Positions 1 through 6,712 of a stretch of DNA of 8,319 nt are shown piece after piece. The position numbers and the translations under genes are program-made. Position 1 is the first letter of the stretch; every line of letters begins with the position of its first letter. The notes beneath the pieces are model-generated. The model worked only from the letters and a program-made list of their open reading frames with translations, searched no databases and was not told the origin of the DNA. Source of the stretch: an uncultured Eubacteriales bacterium (GTDB taxonomy: Bacteria; Bacillota; Clostridia; Oscillospirales; CAG-272); assembly GCA_934477985.1 (NCBI GenBank), contig CAKSOR010000095.1:1-8319 (forward strand), written 5' to 3'.

Positions 1-2
1 AC

Positions 3-1532
3 ACCTCGCTCGAGGAGCGCTTCAAGCGCGCCGGAGGCTATGAGTTCCGCTCGCGCTGCAAAGGAATACTCAAGAATCTCGGCTTCGACGAGCGCTTCTG
101 GGATCTGCGCATTTCCTCGCTCTCGGGCGGTCAGAAGACCCGCCTCGCCCTCGCGAAGCAGCTTATCGCCTCGCCGGACATCCTGATGCTCGACGAGCCG
201 ACGAACCACCTCGACATCGAGACTCTGGCGTGGCTCGAGGACTTCTTGGCTCTTTGGAAGGGCACTCTGCTCGTCGTCTCGCACGACCGCTGGTTCCTTG
301 ATAAGGTCACCAACCGTACGCTTGAGATCGAGAACACGCACGCGACGCTCTACAACGGCAACTACACCCGCTATGTCGAGCTGAAAGCCGAAAACCGCGA
401 GATTCTGGCGCATCAGTACAAGAACCAGCAGCGGGAAATCGCCCGCATCGAGGCTTACATCGAGCAGCAGCGCCGCTGGAACCGCGAACGCAATATCATC
501 GCCGCCGAGAGCCGCCAGAAGGCGCTCGACCGCATGGTCAGAATTGACCGCCCCGAGGATCTCCCCGACAAGATCAGACTCACCTTCACAAAGTCGGGCG
601 AGAGCGGAAACGATGTCCTGACCGTCCGTTCGCTCTCGAAAGCCTTCCCGGACAAGCCGCTTTTCTCGGACCTGTCGTTTCTTGTCAAGAAGCACGACCG
701 GCTCTTCATCGCCGGACCGAATGGCTGCGGAAAATCGACGCTGATCAAGATAATCGCCGACAAGCTCGCGCCCGATTCGGGTGAATTTGAGCTCGGATAC
801 AATGTCACGGTCGGTTACTACGACCAGGAGAACCAGAACCTTAATCCCGACAACACGGTGCTCGACGAGCTCTGGGACTGCTACGAGAACCTGACTCAGA
901 CCGAGATACGCTCGGCGCTGGCGCTCTTTCTCTTCAAGGGCGACGACATTGAGAAGAAGGTCTCGGTGCTCTCCGGCGGCGAAAAGGCGCGGCTGACTCT
1001 CTGCAAGCTGATTCTCTCGAGGATGAATCTGCTCATCCTCGACGAGCCGACCAACCATCTTGACATCAACTCCCGCGAGGCGCTCGAAAAGGCGCTCCTT
1101 GAGTTCGACGGCACGATAATCGCCGTCTCGCACGACCGTTACTTCATCTCAAAGCTCGCGACGCGCATCCTTGACCTCGGCACAAAGCCCGCGGTCGACT
1201 ACAAGGGCGGATACGAGGAATACAAGGTCTTCAAGGCGAGAAATCAACAGGCTTCCGCCGAGGAGTCGACCGCCCAGACGACCGACTCGAAGGAGCAGTA
1301 TCTGCGTTCAAAAGAGCAGGCGGCGGCTGAACGCCGTCAGCGCTCGCGCATAAAAAAGAACGCCGAGGAGACCGCGAAGCTCGAAGCTGAGCTCGAGAAG
1401 GTCATCGCGGCTCAGTCCGACGAGGAGAAGCAGAGCGACTATGTTCATATGAACGAACTTTACGAGCGCCAGCAGGAGATTGAGACGCGGCTGATGGAAT
1501 TATACGAGGAGGCGGAGAGCTTTGAAGACTAA
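3..1532 (+). CDS. ABC-F family ATP-binding protein, 5' end outside the window
   Basis: This is a soluble tandem-ATPase protein of the ABC-F family. Such proteins act on ribosomes (translation factors or antibiotic-protection proteins) and have no membrane domain. The frame is open from the window edge, so the start and the first Walker A are missing; 509 residues are visible. In order: ABC signature LSGGQKTRLALAK (residue 40 on), Walker B with LDEPTNHLD (63-71), H-loop SHDR, an arginine-rich interdomain linker with EQQRRWNRERN, second Walker A GPNGCGKST (about 238-246), second signature LSGGEKARL (about 323), Walker B LLILDEPTNHLD (about 343-354), H-loop SHDR (about 376), then a charged coiled-coil tail (about 435-509). 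All visible catalytic motifs are intact. The family is certain from these motifs. Whether it gives drug resistance or serves housekeeping translation cannot be told. It overlaps the next gene by 11 bases, which suggests coupled translation. Confidence 0.95.
   Translation, partial: TSLEERFKRAGGYEFRSRCKGILKNLGFDERFWDLRISSLSGGQKTRLALAKQLIASPDILMLDEPTNHLDIETLAWLEDFLALWKGTLLVVSHDRWFLDKVTNRTLEIENTHATLYNGNYTRYVELKAENREILAHQYKNQQREIARIEAYIEQQRRWNRERNIIAAESRQKALDRMVRIDRPEDLPDKIRLTFTKSGESGNDVLTVRSLSKAFPDKPLFSDLSFLVKKHDRLFIAGPNGCGKSTLIKIIADKLAPDSGEFELGYNVTVGYYDQENQNLNPDNTVLDELWDCYENLTQTEIRSALALFLFKGDDIEKKVSVLSGGEKARLTLCKLILSRMNLLILDEPTNHLDINSREALEKALLEFDGTIIAVSHDRYFISKLATRILDLGTKPAVDYKGGYEEYKVFKARNQQASAEESTAQTTDSKEQYLRSKEQAAAERRQRSRIKKNAEETAKLEAELEKVIAAQSDEEKQSDYVHMNELYERQQEIETRLMELYEEAESFED
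1506..1512 (+). promoter_or_regulatory. Ribosome binding site for the TTG start of the glycosyltransferase
   Basis: GAGGAGG lies inside the end of the ABC-F gene, 9 bases before the TTG at 1522 and 21 bases before the next in-frame ATG at 1534. The spacing favours the TTG as the true start. Confidence 0.6.
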
Positions 1533-2733
1533 GATGCTCGTCGTCGGCATAACTATGAACTGCGCGGGGAGCGAGAAGTCCTTTCTTTCCTTCCTGTCCT
1601 GCCTGGATTTTTCGCGGTTTGACGTGACCCTGCTGCTGGCGAAGCGCGAGGGACTGCTGCTCGACCAGATTCCGAAGGAAGTAAGGGTCGAGGTCATGGA
1701 GAAGTACGGCGACATGTTCCTGCTCTCGGGCAAGAACGCCGTAAAGACGCTGACTGACTGCTTTGTGAGGGAAAATCCGCTGACGCTCTTTGAGATATTC
1801 CCCTACTTTGTCGGGAGCGTGTTCACGAAGGGTGAAAAGCGCGCGTCGATCGCGACTAAGATGTGGCTGCACTTCATGGAGAAAATGCCGGCGGTCAAGG
1901 AGGAATACGATGTCGCGGTCGCTTACTGGGGCGACCGGACGATGTTCTATATGTGCGACAAGGTGAAGGCGAAGAAAAAGATCGCCTGGCTGCACTTCGA
2001 CTACAAGAATCCGCCTCGCGACAATGATATTTACCTGCCGTATTTCGAGAAGTGCGACAGGGTCGTCACGGTCTCGAAGGCTATAGACGACTCGCTGCGC
2101 TCAGAGCTTCCGCAGATAGCCGACCGCTGCGTCATGATGGAGAATATCACGAACCCGAAGCAGATCTGGGATCTGGCGCTTCGCGGCGAGACCTTCCCCG
2201 ACACGCATTTTACCGGCAAGCGGATACTGACCATCGGGCGCATCGGCGAGCAGAAGGGACTCGATCTCGTCGTTCCTGTGCTGAAAAAGCTGCGCGAGGG
2301 GAATTTCAATGTCCGCTGGTACGTGCTCGGTGACGGAGACAAGGAGTACAAGGATCATCTGTCCGAAATGCTCGTCGACGCCGGAGTCGCCGACATGATG
2401 CTCTTCCTCGGCACTACTCCGAATCCATATTCCTACCTGCGCGACTGCGACATCTACGCTCAGCCGTCGCGGCACGAGGGCAAGCCGATCTCGGTCGAGG
2501 AAGCGAAGATAATGTTTAAGCCGATAATGGTCTGCGACTATCTCTCGGCGCGTGAACAGCTCGAGAACGGCGCGCTCGGCGTCATCTGCCCGATAAGCTC
2601 CGAGGGAATATATGATGGTATAAAGAAGCTCCTCGACTCTCCGGCGCTCTGCGACCGTTTCACCGAGACGCTCGCGAAGCGGAAGTTCGGCAACAGCGGG
2701 GAGATTGAGAAATTCTACGGGATGTTAAGATGA
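1522..2733 (+). CDS. GT4-type (GT-B fold) glycosyltransferase
   Basis: This is a predicted cytoplasmic retaining glycosyltransferase of 403 residues. It moves a sugar from a nucleotide-sugar donor to an unknown acceptor, probably in capsule, exopolysaccharide or cell-surface glycan synthesis. The N-terminal half opens with a Rossmann-type strand and MNCAGSEKSFLSFL, matching the G-x-E-x-x-L region of family 4 enzymes. The C-terminal half begins near residue 234 with LTIGRIGEQKG, where R240 and K245 fit the donor-phosphate-binding pair. It continues with GDGDKEY, FLGTTPNPYSYL and YAQPSRHEGKPISVEE, in which E319 and E327 form the EX7E motif. No signal peptide or membrane segment is seen. The start is TTG at 1522, chosen from the ribosome site at 1506-1512; ATG at 1534 is the alternative. 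It overlaps the genes on both sides (11 bases with ABC-F, 4 with the lipoprotein gene). The specific substrate cannot be read from sequence. Confidence 0.9.
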   Translation: MKTKMLVVGITMNCAGSEKSFLSFLSCLDFSRFDVTLLLAKREGLLLDQIPKEVRVEVMEKYGDMFLLSGKNAVKTLTDCFVRENPLTLFEIFPYFVGSVFTKGEKRASIATKMWLHFMEKMPAVKEEYDVAVAYWGDRTMFYMCDKVKAKKKIAWLHFDYKNPPRDNDIYLPYFEKCDRVVTVSKAIDDSLRSELPQIADRCVMMENITNPKQIWDLALRGETFPDTHFTGKRILTIGRIGEQKGLDLVVPVLKKLREGNFNVRWYVLGDGDKEYKDHLSEMLVDAGVADMMLFLGTTPNPYSYLRDCDIYAQPSRHEGKPISVEEAKIMFKPIMVCDYLSAREQLENGALGVICPISSEGIYDGIKKLLDSPALCDRFTETLAKRKFGNSGEIEKFYGMLR

Positions 2734-2948
2734 AACGGATATTTATTTCATTGCTGGCCGCGGTCACGCTGCTTACGTTCACCGCCTGCGGGCAGACCGC
2801 GATACTCATAAGTCACACAAAGCAGGACAAAAAATGGACGCTCGGGGAGATTCCGAAGCCGGACGGCTGGGACGTCACGGACGTCAGCAAAGCGCCCGAC
2901 GGCGCGCGCTCGATCGGAAGGTTCAGGGCGGAAATCGCCTTGAAATGA
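2730..2948 (+). CDS. Small predicted lipoprotein, unknown function
   Basis: This is a 72-residue protein with a lipoprotein-type leader: MKR, a hydrophobic core of about 14 residues, then FTAC with the presumed lipidated Cys at position 20. Position -3 of the lipobox is Phe rather than the usual Leu, so the lipobox is slightly atypical. The mature part is only about 53 residues, hydrophilic, and has no motif I recognise. Its ATG overlaps the TGA of the glycosyltransferase (ATGA at 2730-2733) and no good ribosome site precedes it, so translational coupling is likely. It may be a genuine small lipoprotein or the remnant of a longer one. The function is unknown. Confidence 0.65.
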   Translation: MKRIFISLLAAVTLLTFTACGQTAILISHTKQDKKWTLGEIPKPDGWDVTDVSKAPDGARSIGRFRAEIALK

Positions 2949-2961
2949 AAGGAAGGTCAGT

Positions 2962-3465
2962 ATGAAGCTTTTATTCAGACAGCGCTTTTTCTCCTGGTTC
3001 GACAGTTATAATATCTATTATCTCCCGGATGGGATGAGCGCGGATGATTTCGATTACGATGAGGCGCACACTGCGTTCAGGGTCGAGGGACAGCTCGCCT
3101 GGGGGCACTCGTTCAGGGTCTACGATAAGGACGACCGCGAGCTCGGACGGCTCGAGCAGGAGGTCTTCACATTCATGCCGAAGTTCGACATAGTGATCGG
3201 CGGGCGCGAGGTCGGCAGAGTCGAGCGGGAATTCTCGCTTTTCACTCCGGTGTACACGCTCGATTTCCGCGGCTGGCAGGTCGAAGGCGACTTTTTCGGC
3301 TGGGACTACCGGATAACCGACGAGCGCGGCGAGGTTGTCGCGAACGTCTCGAAGGAGCTCTTTCACTTCACCGACACCTATACGATAGACGTGCCGGACG
3401 AGAGGGATTCGCTTTACGCGCTGATGGTTGTGCTCGCGATCGACGCGGACAAGTGCAGAAACTGA
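2962..3465 (+). CDS. LURP-one-related (LOR / YxjI-like) protein
   Basis: This 167-residue protein belongs to the LURP-one-related family, which has a tubby-C-terminal-like beta barrel; bacterial members such as Bacillus YxjI have no established function. The family pattern is easy to see: an N-terminal FRQRFFSWFDSYNIY, then FRVEGQLAWGHSFRVYD, EQEVFTFMPKFDIVIGG, VEREFSLFTPVYTLDF, WQVEGDFFGWDYRITD, VSKELFHFTDTYTIDV, and a C-terminal helix ALMVVLAIDADKC. It is full length for the family, with no signal peptide or membrane helix, so probably cytoplasmic. AAAGGAAGG sits 5 bases before the ATG. It lies 13 bases after the lipoprotein gene and is the last gene before the terminator at 3475. No link to the glycosyltransferase is evident beyond co-transcription. 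Confidence 0.88.
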   Translation: MKLLFRQRFFSWFDSYNIYYLPDGMSADDFDYDEAHTAFRVEGQLAWGHSFRVYDKDDRELGRLEQEVFTFMPKFDIVIGGREVGRVEREFSLFTPVYTLDFRGWQVEGDFFGWDYRITDERGEVVANVSKELFHFTDTYTIDVPDERDSLYALMVVLAIDADKCRN

Positions 3466-3474
3466 TAGCATAAA

Positions 3475-3507
3475 GACCTCCGCGAAAACGCGGAGGTCGG
3501 CTTTTTT
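3475..3507 (+). terminator. Intrinsic terminator after the LOR gene
   Basis: There is a perfect 10-base-pair stem (GACCTCCGCG / CGCGGAGGTC) with an AAAA loop, followed by GGC and six Ts. It begins 9 bases after the LOR stop codon and closes the plus-strand run of four genes. Confidence 0.92.
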
Positions 3508-3626
3508 ATATCTGGTGGACAATTTACGACCTGATTATATCAGAAACCGAGCTCTCTGCAAAATAAATTCTCTTCAGCGGGAACAAAACCGCGCCTTTCC
3601 GCGTCTAATTTCCCGAAACAAGAAAG

Positions 3627-3653
3627 AAGGGAGGCTTCCGCGTTTGTGGAAGC
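3627..3653 (+). promoter_or_regulatory. Ribosome site overlapping a small hairpin before the stalk-domain gene
   Basis: AAGGGAGG (3627-3634) is followed by a 6-base-pair inverted repeat, GCTTCC (3634-3639) with GGAAGC (3648-3653). This would fold over the end of the ribosome site and the possible GTG start at 3646. It leaves ATG 3667 exposed. The hairpin is short and may be chance. Confidence 0.35.
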
Positions 3654-3666
3654 TATGGAAATAAAA

Positions 3667-4200
3667 ATGAAACTCACAAAGATTATCGCCGCGTTCTGCG
3701 CCGCACTCACGTTCACGACTCCTGCCGCCGCTGACGTACCGGATATAAAGGGCGTTTTTCCTGCGTCCGACCTCAAGAAGACCGACGAGAACTACGCTTC
3801 GATCAGTCTCTTTGCACGCGGCACGCTGATTGACTCCGGAGAGTTCCCCGCCGCGCCTTATTACTCCGACGGAAAACTGATGGTCCCGCTCCGCGCGGTC
3901 GCCGAGAGTCTCGGACTGCGGGTCGAGTGGAACGCCGGGACCGGCGAGGTCAACGTCGATGACGATTACATCCGCCGCGCCGCGCTCTTCGCCGGGGACA
4001 CGAAGGCGTCGTTCAAGGGGCATCTCAAGTCGATCAACATGGACATGGAGTGGGATTACGGCACGCCGTTCACGCTCGTCGGCGATTCGCTGTACGTACC
4101 GGTCGAGTTCTTCGAGGCGTTCATCTATGAGGTGCAGTACGAAATCAGCGGCGGCGTGCTGAATGTCGATATTACGCCGCAGATGGCGTATATCGACTGA
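3667..4200 (+). CDS. Secreted stalk-domain protein (copper amine oxidase N-terminal-like)
   Basis: This is an exported protein of 177 residues from ATG 3667. It has a signal peptide: MKLTK, then a hydrophobic IIAAFCAALTF core and a likely cut after TPAAA. The middle holds the stalk-domain signature: YYSDGKLMVPLRAVAESLGL followed by VEWNAGTGEVNVD. This matches the copper-amine-oxidase N-terminal-like domain found in many secreted Clostridia and Bacilli proteins. A second, more degenerate copy of the pattern may follow (GDSLYVPVEFFEAF, then ISGGVLNVDI). No catalytic domain is attached, so it is probably a structural or binding module at the cell surface. Starts: GTG at 3646 is 11 bases after AAGGGAGG (3627-3634) and would add MEAMEIK; ATG 3667 has only a weak GGAA but gives the cleaner signal peptide. 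I chose 3667 with modest certainty. It stands alone between the upstream terminator and a damaged gene. Confidence 0.85.
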   Translation: MKLTKIIAAFCAALTFTTPAAADVPDIKGVFPASDLKKTDENYASISLFARGTLIDSGEFPAAPYYSDGKLMVPLRAVAESLGLRVEWNAGTGEVNVDDDYIRRAALFAGDTKASFKGHLKSINMDMEWDYGTPFTLVGDSLYVPVEFFEAFIYEVQYEISGGVLNVDITPQMAYID

Positions 4201-4246
4201 TTGCCGCGGATAACTACTTTAATGAAAAAAATATGGCATTGTCTGT

Positions 4247-4969
4247 GTGCTGACCGCGTGTTTATGCGGCACCGGTCTGGTCTTATGCGCGGCGCGAAGG
4301 GCGGAAGCGAGTGATCAGCGTCTCACCGAAACCGCCTGTCCGGATGACCGCCGGGGTACATTGCTGACGACCGATGATCTGCGCTCGATGACGGGGGAAG
4401 AGATCCGTGTATCGTTCTGCCGCGGTGAGATATTCGCGAAGGACATATTTTTGTCGTCAGATACCGAGCACATTGCCACAAAACTCGATGAACTGTTCCG
4501 GCACTATGAGTGTCCGGATGAAAATTTCAGGTATCCGGACTTTGAATCCGCGCCGGACGGCGTTCTTGAACCGTTTGCGAGCTATGGCGATATACGTGTC
4601 TATATTCAGGAGGATTCCGACAGAATGAAAAGAACGCTGAAAGCCGTCGAAATCTCGACCGGATACAGCGTTTATCCAAGCGGGTTCGCGTATGAACTGA
4701 ACGACCCGGAAGATCTGATTATTGAATATAACGGCGCGGGCAGGGTCGCGGTTCAGGCTGGCAGCCGCTTTGTCGTGCTTGACCTTTCGGGAGAGCTCTA
4801 TTATGACCCGGACAGCCTGGAAATGACGCCTTATCTTGATTACTATCCGAAGGAGGCTGCTGACAACCTGACAGGCGGCATTCACTGGGTGGATGAGGAC
4901 ACGCTTGAAGGAAACCACGAATGGGAAGGGAACTTTCCGCTTTACGATGAGGAGTTACAATTCGCTTGA
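4247..4969 (+). CDS. Predicted secreted protein of unknown family, frame apparently broken at both ends
   Basis: The open frame gives 240 residues from a GTG that has no ribosome site. I do not recognise the family. The mature part is acidic and tyrosine-rich, and has no cysteine cluster, membrane helix or catalytic motif I can name. The start is suspicious because the frame begins in mid-signal-peptide (LTACLCGTGLVLCAA, then ARRAEA). ATG 4222 followed by seven As lies just upstream in another frame. Dropping one A gives MKKYGIVCVLTACLCG, a complete signal peptide with a likely cut after AEA. The end also looks broken: the frame stops at 4967-4969, but one extra base near GAGTTAC (about 4950-4958) hides a sensible continuation ending PGPIKYLE with a stop at 5031-5033. 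The undamaged gene would span 4222-5033 and code for 269 residues. It is either a decaying gene or carries two assembly errors. It follows the stalk-domain gene by about 20 bases and may have been co-transcribed. Confidence 0.6.
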   Translation: MLTACLCGTGLVLCAARRAEASDQRLTETACPDDRRGTLLTTDDLRSMTGEEIRVSFCRGEIFAKDIFLSSDTEHIATKLDELFRHYECPDENFRYPDFESAPDGVLEPFASYGDIRVYIQEDSDRMKRTLKAVEISTGYSVYPSGFAYELNDPEDLIIEYNGAGRVAVQAGSRFVVLDLSGELYYDPDSLEMTPYLDYYPKEAADNLTGGIHWVDEDTLEGNHEWEGNFPLYDEELQFA

Positions 4970-5054
4970 GGTCGGCGATGACGGCGTCGCGAAGGTTGTT
5001 GAGCTGCCTGGTCCGATCAAGTATCTTGAGTGAATGGCGCTGGTAAAATAAAAC

Positions 5055-5090
5055 GCGAGTCGTCCGGAAAAGGACGGCTCGCTTGTTTTA
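5055..5090 (+). terminator. Hairpin terminator, probably bidirectional, between convergent genes
   Basis: An 11-base-pair stem (GCGAGTCGTCC with GGACGGCTCGC, one G-T pair) and a GGAAAA loop are followed by TTGTTTTA. The left side is A-rich (AAATAAAAC), so the minus-strand transcript would also have a T-rich tail. It lies 21 bases after the restored stop of the damaged secreted-protein gene. Confidence 0.8.
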
Positions 5091-5132
5091 GTTGGCGGGC
5101 TATTCTATAGTCAGATTGAATTGTTTGATTTT

Positions 5133-5160
5133 TAATGAATAATGAATATTGAATAATTGA
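5133..5160. repeat. Four imperfect 7-base tandem units in an AT-rich spacer
   Basis: The units are TAATGAA, TAATGAA, TATTGAA and TAATTGA in direct succession. They sit between two terminators and have no coding role. The AT-rich composition contrasts with the GC-rich genes around it. Confidence 0.55.
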
Positions 5161-5161
5161 C

Positions 5162-5180
5162 AAAACGCCTTTGGCGTTTT
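5162..5180 (-). terminator. Intrinsic terminator of the oxidoreductase operon (minus strand)
   Basis: The 8-base-pair perfect stem AAAACGCC / GGCGTTTT has a 3-base loop and begins 1 base after the stop codon of the SDR gene. Read on the minus strand, the right arm ends in TTTT followed by GTCAATT. Confidence 0.75.
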
Positions 5181-5181
5181 A

Positions 5182-6039
5182 TCAGACACCGGAGTAAGCC
5201 GCAAAGCCTCCGTCAACAGGCACAACAACTCCGTTGACGAATCCCGACGCGTTGTTATCGACCAGCCACAGAAGCGTTCCGATAAGGTCGTCGGTCACTC
5301 CGAAGCGGTTCATCGGCGTATGCGCGAGAATCTTCTGCGAACGCGCGGTATATGTTCCGTCGGGGTTGATGAGCAGGTCATGGTTCTGGTTTGTCAGGAA
5401 GAAGCCGGGAGCGATAGCGTTGACCCTGATGCCGACCTTAGCGAAGTGGACAGCGAGCCACTGAGTGAAGTTCGAGACTGCCGCCTTAGCGCCCGAGTAA
5501 GCGGGAATTCTGGTGAGCGGTCTGAACGCGTTCATGCTCGAGACGTTGAGAATGACGGCGTCGCCCTTCTTTGCCATGTCCCTTGCGAAAACCTGGGTCG
5601 GGAGGAGAGTTCCGAGGAAGTTGAGGTTGAAGACGAACTCAATTCCGGCGGGATCGAGGTCGAAGAAGGTCTTGATGCCCTCAGCCGCGCCCTCGAGGTC
5701 TTCGGGGTCGAGGTTATCCTTCGAGGTTGTGCCCTTGGGGTTGTTTCCGCCAGCGCCGTTGAGGAGAATGTCGACCGTGCCGAACTTCGAAAGGATGGTC
5801 TCGCGCGCAGCCTCAAGGCTCGCCTTATCGAGGACGTTCGCGCCGACAGCGATCGCGGTGCCGCCGTCCTTGACGATCTCGTCGACGACCTTCTGAGCGG
5901 CGTCCTCTCTGAGGTCGCAGACAGCGACCTTCGCGCCGTTAGCGGCGAGCGCCTTGGCGAACTCGGAGCAGAGAACTCCTCCGCCTCCGGTGACGAGTGC
6001 CACCTTACCGTTTAAGTCTACTTTGAATGGAATTTTCAT
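5182..6039 (-). CDS. SDR-family D-mannonate oxidoreductase (fructuronate reductase type)
   Basis: This 285-residue cytoplasmic short-chain dehydrogenase is most like the Firmicutes SDR-type D-mannonate oxidoreductases. These interconvert D-fructuronate and D-mannonate in glucuronate breakdown. The Rossmann motif is TGGGGVLC (17-24), with Cys in place of the last Gly, as I recall for this subgroup. Asp42 at the end of strand 2 suggests NAD(H) preference. NGAGG is at 94-98, the catalytic Asn in FNLNF (138 or 140), Ser in NVSSMNAF (167/168), and YSGAK gives Tyr181 and Lys185. The stretch NFLGTLLPTQVFARDM and the C-terminal PVDGGFAAYSGV are, from memory, typical of the mannonate subgroup. The ribosome site AAAGGAG (6048-6054) is 8 bases before the ATG. 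It is last in the operon, 27 bases after the SGNH gene. A related sugar-acid SDR is the main alternative. Confidence 0.82.
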   Translation of the reverse strand: MKIPFKVDLNGKVALVTGGGGVLCSEFAKALAANGAKVAVCDLREDAAQKVVDEIVKDGGTAIAVGANVLDKASLEAARETILSKFGTVDILLNGAGGNNPKGTTSKDNLDPEDLEGAAEGIKTFFDLDPAGIEFVFNLNFLGTLLPTQVFARDMAKKGDAVILNVSSMNAFRPLTRIPAYSGAKAAVSNFTQWLAVHFAKVGIRVNAIAPGFFLTNQNHDLLINPDGTYTARSQKILAHTPMNRFGVTDDLIGTLLWLVDNNASGFVNGVVVPVDGGFAAYSGV

Positions 6040-6066
6040 TTTATTTACTCCTTTGTAAAATTTGTT

Positions 6067-6700
6067 TTAATCTTTCATCGCCGCTCGGATGGTTTTGAAA
6101 ATCATCTCTGCCGCGAGGTCAGAGCCCGCCGGCGACGGATGCTCTCCGTCTTCCGCGAACAGCTCGGTTTGCGGGTGATCCTTGCGGTAATCCCACCATA
6201 TCCCGCCGACGTCTGCCAGCAGGCAGTCGTTTTCTTTTGCCGCGCGTTCGTATGCCGCGCTCATCTCAGCCTGTTTTTCCGGCTCGGCTTTGCGCGCCCA
6301 TGTGCCGTAAATAAGCGGGATGCTTCCGGCGGATTTCGCGAGCTCTGACAGGAGCTTCACGGCGTTCAGATAGCGCTTCGTGTCCTCGAAAGGATGCGCG
6401 TGTTCCTGAAGAACGACATAGCCGTAGCCGCCGAAACGGATATTGAACGACACCTCCGGGCTCACCGAATGCTGAGTGAGCGTCCAGCCCGGCTGTGCCA
6501 GCATGACCGCGCCGCAGTCAATCCCGTTTTCGCGGAACTTCCGCGAGACGAGCTCCGGCAGGTCGTTTTTGGTTAGACATGTTCGAGAACCCGACTTTAA
6601 CGTATGAAAATGTCGATGGAATCGGCATTTTCATTTACACGTCGGGAGGGTTATCGAACATCTCTTATGTATGGCTGTTGCCGATGAAAAGCAGCTTCAT
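6067..6700 (-). pseudogene. SGNH (GDSL-like) hydrolase gene interrupted by a palindromic insert
   Basis: The gene starts at ATG 6700 (GAGAGG 8 bases before it) with MKLLFIGNSHT, which carries the SGNH block I and nucleophile Ser9. It then meets TAA at 6667-6665, created by an insert. After the insert the frame resumes at 6570 with KNDLPELVSRKF and runs to 6067, with a block-II-like AQPGW, VVLQEHAHPF, and the C-terminal DGEHPSPAG holding the catalytic Asp and His. Removing 94 bases (6572-6665) joins the parts in frame through a Tyr codon to give 179 residues, a normal length for a compact SGNH esterase. As it stands, only a 145-residue fragment from ATG 6504 is open; it lacks the nucleophile and has no ribosome site, so it is probably inactive. 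The intact protein would probably have deacetylated or de-esterified sugars. It sits between the ASRT gene (12-base gap) and the SDR gene. Confidence 0.85.
6572..6665. mobile_element. Palindromic miniature insertion of about 94 bases in the SGNH gene
   Basis: The insert is a fold-back with a 3-base centre (GGA, 6618-6620). The inner arms are ATGAAAATGTCGAT (6604-6617) and ATCGGCATTTTCAT (6621-6634), with one mismatch in 14. The outer arms are AGACATGTTCGAGAACCC (6575-6592) and the complement of AGAGATGTTCGATAACCC ending at 6665, with two mismatches in 18. It has no coding capacity. The ends were placed by restoring the SGNH frame and could shift by a few bases; no clear target-site duplication is visible. 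It resembles a MITE or a REP/BOX-type palindromic element. The family is not recognised. Confidence 0.75.
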
Positions 6701-6712
6701 CCCGGATGCCTC

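Noticed and set aside
1402..1995. 197-codon open frame on the minus strand across the ABC-F/glycosyltransferase junction
   Set aside because: It is antisense to two intact genes with clear motifs, and the translation shows no domain.
2971..3522. 183-codon open frame on the minus strand opposite the LOR gene
   Set aside because: It is a shadow of the LOR gene and also reads through the terminator hairpin at 3475-3507.
3516..3540. Promoter TGGACA with TTATAT before the stalk-domain gene
   Set aside because: The spacer is only 13 bases, too short for a standard sigma-70 promoter.
5320..6015. Long open frame of 231 codons on the plus strand opposite the SDR gene
   Set aside because: It lies wholly antisense to a well-supported SDR gene, has low-complexity acidic content and no matching motifs. 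It is a by-product of GC-rich codon use.
6067..6504. Separate short gene starting at ATG 6504
   Set aside because: There is no ribosome site, it lacks the SGNH nucleophile motif, and the upstream codons in the same frame clearly continue the protein.
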